Origin: S015-6 sp964479535
GTDB taxonomy: Bacteria; Desulfobacterota; DSWW01
Direction: 5' to 3'
DNA length: 64,000 nt
Assembly: GCA_964479535.1 (NCBI GenBank)
Contig: CAYZMM010000004.1
Location: forward strand, 136,489 to 200,488
Shown: positions 59,827-64,000 of the stretch, piece after piece
How positions within the stretch are numbered: position 1 is the first letter of the stretch
How the letters are laid out: each line of letters starts with the position of its first letter
Program-made: the position numbers and the translations under genes
The notes under the pieces: generated by a model
What the model saw: only the letters and a program-made list of their open reading frames with translations
Told to the model about the DNA's origin: nothing
Database searches by the model: none

Positions 59827-60315
59827 TCAATGAATCGCGCACGAGGCGTTCGATTCACGTTTCTTGATGCCCGAAAGAACGGCGAGGATCTTTTTCAGCT
59901 TCCCGGGGTCCCTGCACGACGGCAGGTCGTCCGTACCACAGATCTTCTCGCAGAGCCCCTTCAGCCTTCGCTCATTACGGTCCTCGAGCTGCGAGAAGGT
60001 CTCGCGGACGCGGGCCTGAAGGGCAAATATCTGTTTCCGACGGCGCATGGCGGCGAGGGCCGCCCTGACCTGGTTCCGCCCTTCGGGCTGCCATCCCAAG
60101 CCGACGAAATGCTCCAGAAGTCTCTCCATATCTCCTATGGAAAGCGAGGATGCCGAGGGGACCCCGAACTCGCCCATCAGATGGGCACGGTAGTCTGCCG
60201 GCGAGATTCCCAATTCCTTGGCTGCGATGTGCACCTTGGCGAGCAGGGCGCGTCTTCGGGCCGATTCCGGTACCGTTGACCTCGGCTGTTTGTTTCTTCC
60301 CTCCCGGGGATTCAT
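59827..60315 (-). CDS. Mu gp16-like phage regulatory protein (orphan)
   Basis: A 162-residue protein with the DUF1018/phage gp16 signature. RRALLAKVHIAAKELGISPADYRAHL is followed by FGVPSASSLSIGDMERLLEHF and a Lys/Arg-rich C-terminal helix. In Mu-like phages this type of gene sits in the early/middle region. No other phage genes are nearby, so it is a domesticated or relict gene. GGAGCAAAGAA before the ATG at 60315 supports this start; 60339 is an alternative. Confidence 0.75.
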   Translation of the reverse strand: MNPREGRNKQPRSTVPESARRRALLAKVHIAAKELGISPADYRAHLMGEFGVPSASSLSIGDMERLLEHFVGLGWQPEGRNQVRAALAAMRRRKQIFALQARVRETFSQLEDRNERRLKGLCEKICGTDDLPSCRDPGKLKKILAVLSGIKKRESNASCAIH

Positions 60316-60480
60316 TTCTTTGCTCCGGTCACCTTCCATACATCTCCCCGTTCTGACCTTCTATCGTTTAGACGCATTGTCACCTGCCGCGGTTCTCCGG
60401 CCGCCGGGCCTCCCCGGGTCGATGCATCGCCCGATCCACGCCCCGCCTCTCGCGCTGGCTCCGCCCCTTTTTCATCCCTC

Positions 60481-60538
60481 GGGTCCGACCTGTGCCGAAT
60501 TCGGTCGAGTTCGAGTCGGTCGAGTTCGGGTCGGACCC
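60481..60538. repeat. inverted and direct repeats between gp16-like and tetR genes
   Basis: GGGTCCGACC (60481-60490) is inverted at 60529-60538. In between are two direct copies of TCGGTCGAGTTCG (60501-60513 and 60516-60528). Function is unknown; it could be a terminator-like fold or the scar of a small mobile repeat. The rest of 60316-60480 shows nothing recognisable. Confidence 0.45.
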
Positions 60539-60554
60539 GAATTGCGGGACTATC

Positions 60555-60567
60555 TGAATACCATTCA
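60555..60567. promoter_or_regulatory. TetR operator candidate 1 (TGAAT-N3-ATTCA)
   Basis: TGAATACCATTCA lies 16 bases before the -35 box of the promoter that precedes the TetR gene at 60651. It shares its arms with the site at 60616-60630. Confidence 0.6.
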
Positions 60568-60582
60568 TTAAAAAGAATCTTC

Positions 60583-60611
60583 TTGACACTCCATTTCAAA
60601 AATTCCATAAT
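60583..60611 (+). promoter_or_regulatory. promoter of tetR and glycyl radical enzyme genes
   Basis: TTGACA (60583-60588), 17 bases, CATAAT (60606-60611), 40 bases before the TetR start. Operator-like palindromes lie on both sides. Confidence 0.7.
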
Positions 60612-60615
60612 CCAA

Positions 60616-60630
60616 ATGAATGGCATTCAT
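60616..60630. promoter_or_regulatory. TetR operator candidate 2 (ATGAAT-N3-ATTCAT)
   Basis: A 15-bp near-perfect palindrome just downstream of the -10 box, at the expected transcription start. A repressor bound here would block initiation. Confidence 0.65.
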
Positions 60631-60650
60631 ATAAAGTGAGGTCTTAGAGC

Positions 60651-61340
60651 ATGGCTCAGGCCCGTTTACAGAGCGCCCGGGCGCGCAGCGAGGAGGACAA
60701 GGAGCAGAGAAAGCGCCTGCTCCTGGATGCGGGCAAGGAGCTCTTCTTCACCCGCGGCTACCGCGACACGACGATCGAGAAGATCACCGAGCGGGCGGGC
60801 GTGAGCACCGGGACCTTTTACCTCTATTTCAAGAGCAAGCGTGAAATCTACACGACCCTGTATGCGGACGGCATCGACCTCTTCCGCGGCATGGCGGAGG
60901 AGGCGATCTCGTGGCCCGGCATGAGCGCCCTCGCGCGCCTCTCTGCGATCGCCCACGCCTACTATCGCTTCTACAGGAACCACACCGAGTATTTCGAGAT
61001 TCTTGCCTTCATTCACATGCACCAGGCGGAGCTCAAGGGTCGGAGCGACATGAGCGCCCTTCTGGACGCAAAGGCGATCGAGCTGCTGAGGATCATCGAG
61101 GGCGTCATCCAGGGCGGAATCGAAAACGGCGAACTCACCCCCATGGACACATGGAAGGCGACCAATGTTCTCTGGGGCCTGATGGACGGACTGGTCATGC
61201 TTGCCGCGAGAGAGAACGTCATGGTCGTGGGCGTCACCCTCGAGGACCTGATCAAGCAGGCCCTTCAGATGATGTTCTACGGGATGGACGCCGTAAGAGG
61301 CGCGCAAGAGGACGACCCGGACAAGGAGATCGTGCAATGA
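60651..61340 (+). CDS. TetR-family regulator of the glycyl radical enzyme
   Basis: A 229-residue TetR-family regulator with the DNA-binding domain at about 18-70 (VSTGTFYLYFKSKREIY). The C-terminal part resembles acyl-chain-responsive members but the ligand is unknown. It overlaps the glycyl radical enzyme gene by 4 bases (ATGA), so both are made from one transcript and the regulator should control itself and the enzyme through the two TGAAT palindromes. Confidence 0.88.
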   Translation: MAQARLQSARARSEEDKEQRKRLLLDAGKELFFTRGYRDTTIEKITERAGVSTGTFYLYFKSKREIYTTLYADGIDLFRGMAEEAISWPGMSALARLSAIAHAYYRFYRNHTEYFEILAFIHMHQAELKGRSDMSALLDAKAIELLRIIEGVIQGGIENGELTPMDTWKATNVLWGLMDGLVMLAARENVMVVGVTLEDLIKQALQMMFYGMDAVRGAQEDDPDKEIVQ

Positions 61341-63835
61341 CGGCAACCACCACGGTCGAATGGGCGGAAGGCAAGGGAACCGAACGGCGCTCCAGGTTTC
61401 TGACGGCCCTGGAAGAGTCCGGCGGCAACGGGAATACCGCCTTCGTGAAATGGATCGCCGAACAATCCGGACCCTCCACGGAGCGAAACAGGCGAAGGCG
61501 TGAGGCCTTCTTCAACACCCCCTTCAGCATTTGCATCGAGCGCGCCCGTTATTTTACCGAGAGCTTCGAGGAAACAGAAGGGGAGCCACAGCTCTTACGG
61601 ATGGCCAAGGCCTTCCGCAACTACATGGAGAAGGTGACGCTCGTGCTGGACGAGAGTGACCTGTTTGCAGGGTATGCGGGCGGCAAGATGCTCTGCTCCC
61701 AGCTGTATCCGGAGCTCTCGTCGACCTATCTGGACGAGGATGCCTGGGACGAGGCGAACACGTTCGACATCAATCCGGTCGAAATCAGCGCCCATGAGAT
61801 TTCCGAGCTCAAGAGAATGGCGAAGTACTGGAACGGGAAATCCCTTCAGGACGACTACAACCAGACGAAACCCCAAAACGACGATCTTGTTCACCAGCAT
61901 GGTCTCATCTTCGCCTACAACATGCTGGCCGGCATCGGGCATGTGATCGTCGACATCGAGAGGGGTCTGAAGCGTGGCCTCGGCGACATCCGCAACGAGG
62001 CCCTCCGGAAAGGAGCGCAGCTGGAGGCGCACCCTGAGGAGGCCCTCGCGCCCAAGAAGATCCTCTTCTACAAGGCCGTCGTCATCGCCATCCAAGGTGT
62101 GATCGCCTATGCAAACCGATATGCCCACCATGCTGAAACTCTTGCCGGGCAGGAACAGGACGAGAAGCGTCGCGCCGAGATCCTGCGGATCGCAGAGGCC
62201 TGTCGACGGGTGCCCGAGCACCCCGCACGCAATACCTTTGAAGCCCTCCAGTGCATGCTCTTCATGCTGGTGGCGAACCAGATGGAGTCATGCGAGATCT
62301 CGATCTGCCCGGGCCGCATGGACCAGTGGCTCTACCCCATCTACCAAAAGGATGTAAACGAGGGCGTCTTCTCGAGGGAGGAGATCGTTGGGCTTCTGGA
62401 AAACATGATGGTCCGGCTCGGTCAGAGTTCCTGGCTCTACAGTGGACGGCAGCAAGGGCTCCTGTTCTATCCGAAACGGGGCAACCTCGTGACCATCACG
62501 TTGAGCGGCAAAAACAGGGAAGGCAGGGATCTCACGAACGAGCTCACCTACCTGATCCTGCACGCTCACGCGAACAACCGGCTGGGACACCCGACGCTTG
62601 CGGTCAGGCTTCACGAGAACTCCCCGGACGTACTCCGGGAGGCGTGCGCCCGAGTGATAGGAACAGGCAAGGGCCAGCCCGGCATCATGAACGACGAGGT
62701 GATGATTCCCGCCCTCATGCGGCTGGGTTTCGAGGCGTCGGACGCTTACGACTACTCGAACATCGGGTGCATCGAGATGGGCAATGCCGGCACATCCATC
62801 GGCCCTTCGAGCATCGGCTTCGTGAACCTGGCCAAGTGCCTCGAGCTGGCCCTGCACAACGGCCGGTGCTCGGTGTTCAAGACCCAGGTCGGGCCGGAGA
62901 CGGGGGAGGCGAGCTCCCTTGCCGGTTACGCCGAGTTGCTCGAGGCGTATGCAAAGCAGGTCCACTTCGCCATGACCCAGTTCAACCGGTCCGTGTCGGC
63001 CATCGAGCGGGGTCACGAGAAGCTGAGGCCGATTCCCTTTCTCTCCTCCATCACGGACAACTCCGTGGAGACCGGCCTGGATCTGACCAGCGGCGGCTCC
63101 AAGTACTACTTCGCCGGCATCGAGGGCATCGGCGTGGCCGACGTGGCCGATTCCCTCGCTGCGATCCGGAAGCTGGTCTTCAAAGAGAAACGCGTCACCA
63201 TGGCGGAACTGATCGAGGCCCTTTCCAACGACTTTTCCGACAACGAGCGGCTGCGCAGCATGCTCCTGAACGCACCAAAGTTCGGAAACGACGACGACGA
63301 TGCGGACGAAATCGCCCGGGCGAGCTCGACCGTCTTCCTCGAAGAGGTCAAGAAGCACCGGGACTACTGGGGGAGCGTCTACAATCCCGGGATCTGGTCC
63401 ATCGAGCTGGCCATGATCCTCGGGGGCCTCGTCGGCGCGCTGCCGAGCGGGCGTCGCGCGGGCGAGTCGCTGACCGAGGGAGTGTCTCCCTCGCGCGGTT
63501 GCGACCGATGTGGGCCAACCGCCACGATCAAGTCGGTGGCGAAGCTCGACCATCACTTGATGGAGAACGGAAGCATCTTCAACCTGAAGTTCAACCCCCA
63601 CATGTTCGAGGAGGAGAACCTGGGCAGGTTCACGGACATCATGAAGACCTACTTCGCCCTGGGCGGGTTCCAGCTCCAGGTCACGGTGGTCGATAAACAG
63701 ACCCTGCTGGATGCGCGGGAGAAACCGGAACAGCACCGCGACCTCGTCGTCCGGGTCGCCGGCTACAGCGCGTATTTCGTCGAGCAATCCCCCCGCGTGC
63801 AGGAACACCTCATAGAGCGTACGGAACACAGATAG
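61337..63835 (+). CDS. glycyl radical enzyme, lyase/decarboxylase-type active site
   Basis: An 832-residue glycyl radical enzyme. The C-terminal glycyl motif is RVAGYSAYF with the radical Gly at 809. The thiyl cysteine is Cys478 in IGCIEMG, followed by Glu480. The Cys-x-Glu pair is used by dehydratases, C-N and C-S lyases and arylacetate decarboxylases. Pyruvate formate-lyase has Cys-Cys instead, and alkyl- or benzylsuccinate synthases lack the Glu. The GNAGTSIGPSSIGF stretch after it is not one I can assign to a known subfamily. No activating radical SAM enzyme lies beside it inside the window; it may follow beyond 64000. Confidence 0.9.
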   Translation: MTATTTVEWAEGKGTERRSRFLTALEESGGNGNTAFVKWIAEQSGPSTERNRRRREAFFNTPFSICIERARYFTESFEETEGEPQLLRMAKAFRNYMEKVTLVLDESDLFAGYAGGKMLCSQLYPELSSTYLDEDAWDEANTFDINPVEISAHEISELKRMAKYWNGKSLQDDYNQTKPQNDDLVHQHGLIFAYNMLAGIGHVIVDIERGLKRGLGDIRNEALRKGAQLEAHPEEALAPKKILFYKAVVIAIQGVIAYANRYAHHAETLAGQEQDEKRRAEILRIAEACRRVPEHPARNTFEALQCMLFMLVANQMESCEISICPGRMDQWLYPIYQKDVNEGVFSREEIVGLLENMMVRLGQSSWLYSGRQQGLLFYPKRGNLVTITLSGKNREGRDLTNELTYLILHAHANNRLGHPTLAVRLHENSPDVLREACARVIGTGKGQPGIMNDEVMIPALMRLGFEASDAYDYSNIGCIEMGNAGTSIGPSSIGFVNLAKCLELALHNGRCSVFKTQVGPETGEASSLAGYAELLEAYAKQVHFAMTQFNRSVSAIERGHEKLRPIPFLSSITDNSVETGLDLTSGGSKYYFAGIEGIGVADVADSLAAIRKLVFKEKRVTMAELIEALSNDFSDNERLRSMLLNAPKFGNDDDDADEIARASSTVFLEEVKKHRDYWGSVYNPGIWSIELAMILGGLVGALPSGRRAGESLTEGVSPSRGCDRCGPTATIKSVAKLDHHLMENGSIFNLKFNPHMFEEENLGRFTDIMKTYFALGGFQLQVTVVDKQTLLDAREKPEQHRDLVVRVAGYSAYFVEQSPRVQEHLIERTEHR

Positions 63836-63868
63836 GGGCCGGGGATCAGGCCAGGGTAGGTCAAATAT

Positions 63869-64000
63869 GTCGGGGTCTATGTCGGGGTCAGGCTTTGTCG
63901 GGGTCAGGCTTTGTCGGGGTCATTTGTCGGGGTCAGGCTTTGTCGGGGTCATTTGTCGGGGTCAGGCTTTGTCGGGTCATTTGTCGGGGTCAGGCTTTGT
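63869..64000. repeat. array of GTCGGGGTC repeats at the window edge
   Basis: At least nine starts of GTCGGGGTC (63869, 63881, 63897, 63913, 63926, 63942, 63955, a shortened one at 63971, and 63983), spaced 12, 16 or 13 bases apart. The 16-base unit has AGGCTTT as its second part and the 13-base unit has ATTT, in near alternation. The array runs off the window. There are no unique spacers, so it is a tandem repeat and not a CRISPR. Confidence 0.8.

Noticed and set aside
60911..61336. N-terminal extension of the glycyl radical enzyme frame to 60911
   Set aside because: It only translates the TetR gene in another frame. The ATG at 61337 overlaps the TetR stop, as usual for coupled genes.
61337..63835. 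Alkyl- or benzylsuccinate synthase catalytic subunit
   Set aside because: The hydrocarbon-like context made it tempting, but the Cys-Ile-Glu active-site pair fits the lyase/decarboxylase/dehydratase groups. No small beta/gamma subunit genes are seen in the window.
63869..64000. Possible CRISPR array
   Set aside because: Units are 12-16 bases long, with no unique spacers and no cas genes in the window.

Overview
This is a GC-rich (clearly above 60% by eye), gene-dense bacterial chromosome segment with no rRNA, tRNA or CRISPR array that I could see. The gene set suggests a Gram-negative, anaerobic or facultative bacterium of deltaproteobacterial (Desulfobacterota-like) type. The reasons are a B. 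subtilis/Wolinella-type sdhCAB operon, a multiheme c cytochrome with a Rieske/cytochrome b complex, a type II DMSO-reductase-family molybdoenzyme, a glycyl radical enzyme, a TonB receptor, a MopE-like surface protein and several families of dispersed palindromes. The taxonomic guess is inference only.

Layout. 1-10 kb: an AsmA-like protein; a palindromic 200-bp element; a radical SAM, TetR and acyl-CoA dehydrogenase operon with a likely operator; a small lipoprotein; and a DUF885 peptidase, ATP-grasp and methyltransferase run. 10-17 kb: cyclophilin and TM2 genes; a TetR/nitroreductase-like pair sharing three copies of one 16-bp operator; and a transglutaminase/ABC exporter operon. 17-27 kb: two secreted proteins (PKD and MopE-like), a zincin, a first succinate dehydrogenase AB pair without membrane anchors, two tandem metallophosphatase lipoproteins and an enoyl-CoA hydratase.

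27.6-33.9 kb: a compact plus-strand locus of a P-loop NTPase, a ModE-type DNA-binding protein, a double ECF-type ATPase, two membrane proteins, a small lipoprotein and a TonB-dependent receptor. Two 24-bp sites with E. coli ModE-operator geometry lie in front of the regulator and the ATPase. This looks like an undescribed two-membrane metal-oxyanion (molybdate/tungstate) uptake system. 34-44 kb: an unrecognised 595-residue protein, a DsbA-like lipoprotein, a radical SAM/glycosyltransferase pair, a sulfotransferase/HAD pair and a giant beta-helix lipoprotein.

44.2-55.5 kb (minus strand): a redox operon. In transcription order it holds a MerR regulator, Rieske protein, ferredoxin, molybdopterin catalytic subunit, heme-b gamma subunit, Fe-S beta subunit, TorD-like chaperone, split cytochrome b (b6-like and subunit IV-like) and an octaheme cytochrome c. 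It packages an ethylbenzene-dehydrogenase-type oxidoreductase with a dedicated quinone/cytochrome complex. Next come a small membrane protein and the sdhCAB operon (56.3-59.6 kb), then an orphan Mu gp16-like gene. A TetR-controlled glycyl radical enzyme (60.6-63.8 kb) is followed by a GTCGGGGTC repeat array that runs off the window.

The molybdenum-uptake-like locus and the molybdoenzyme operon are plausibly linked: one would supply the metal that the other needs.
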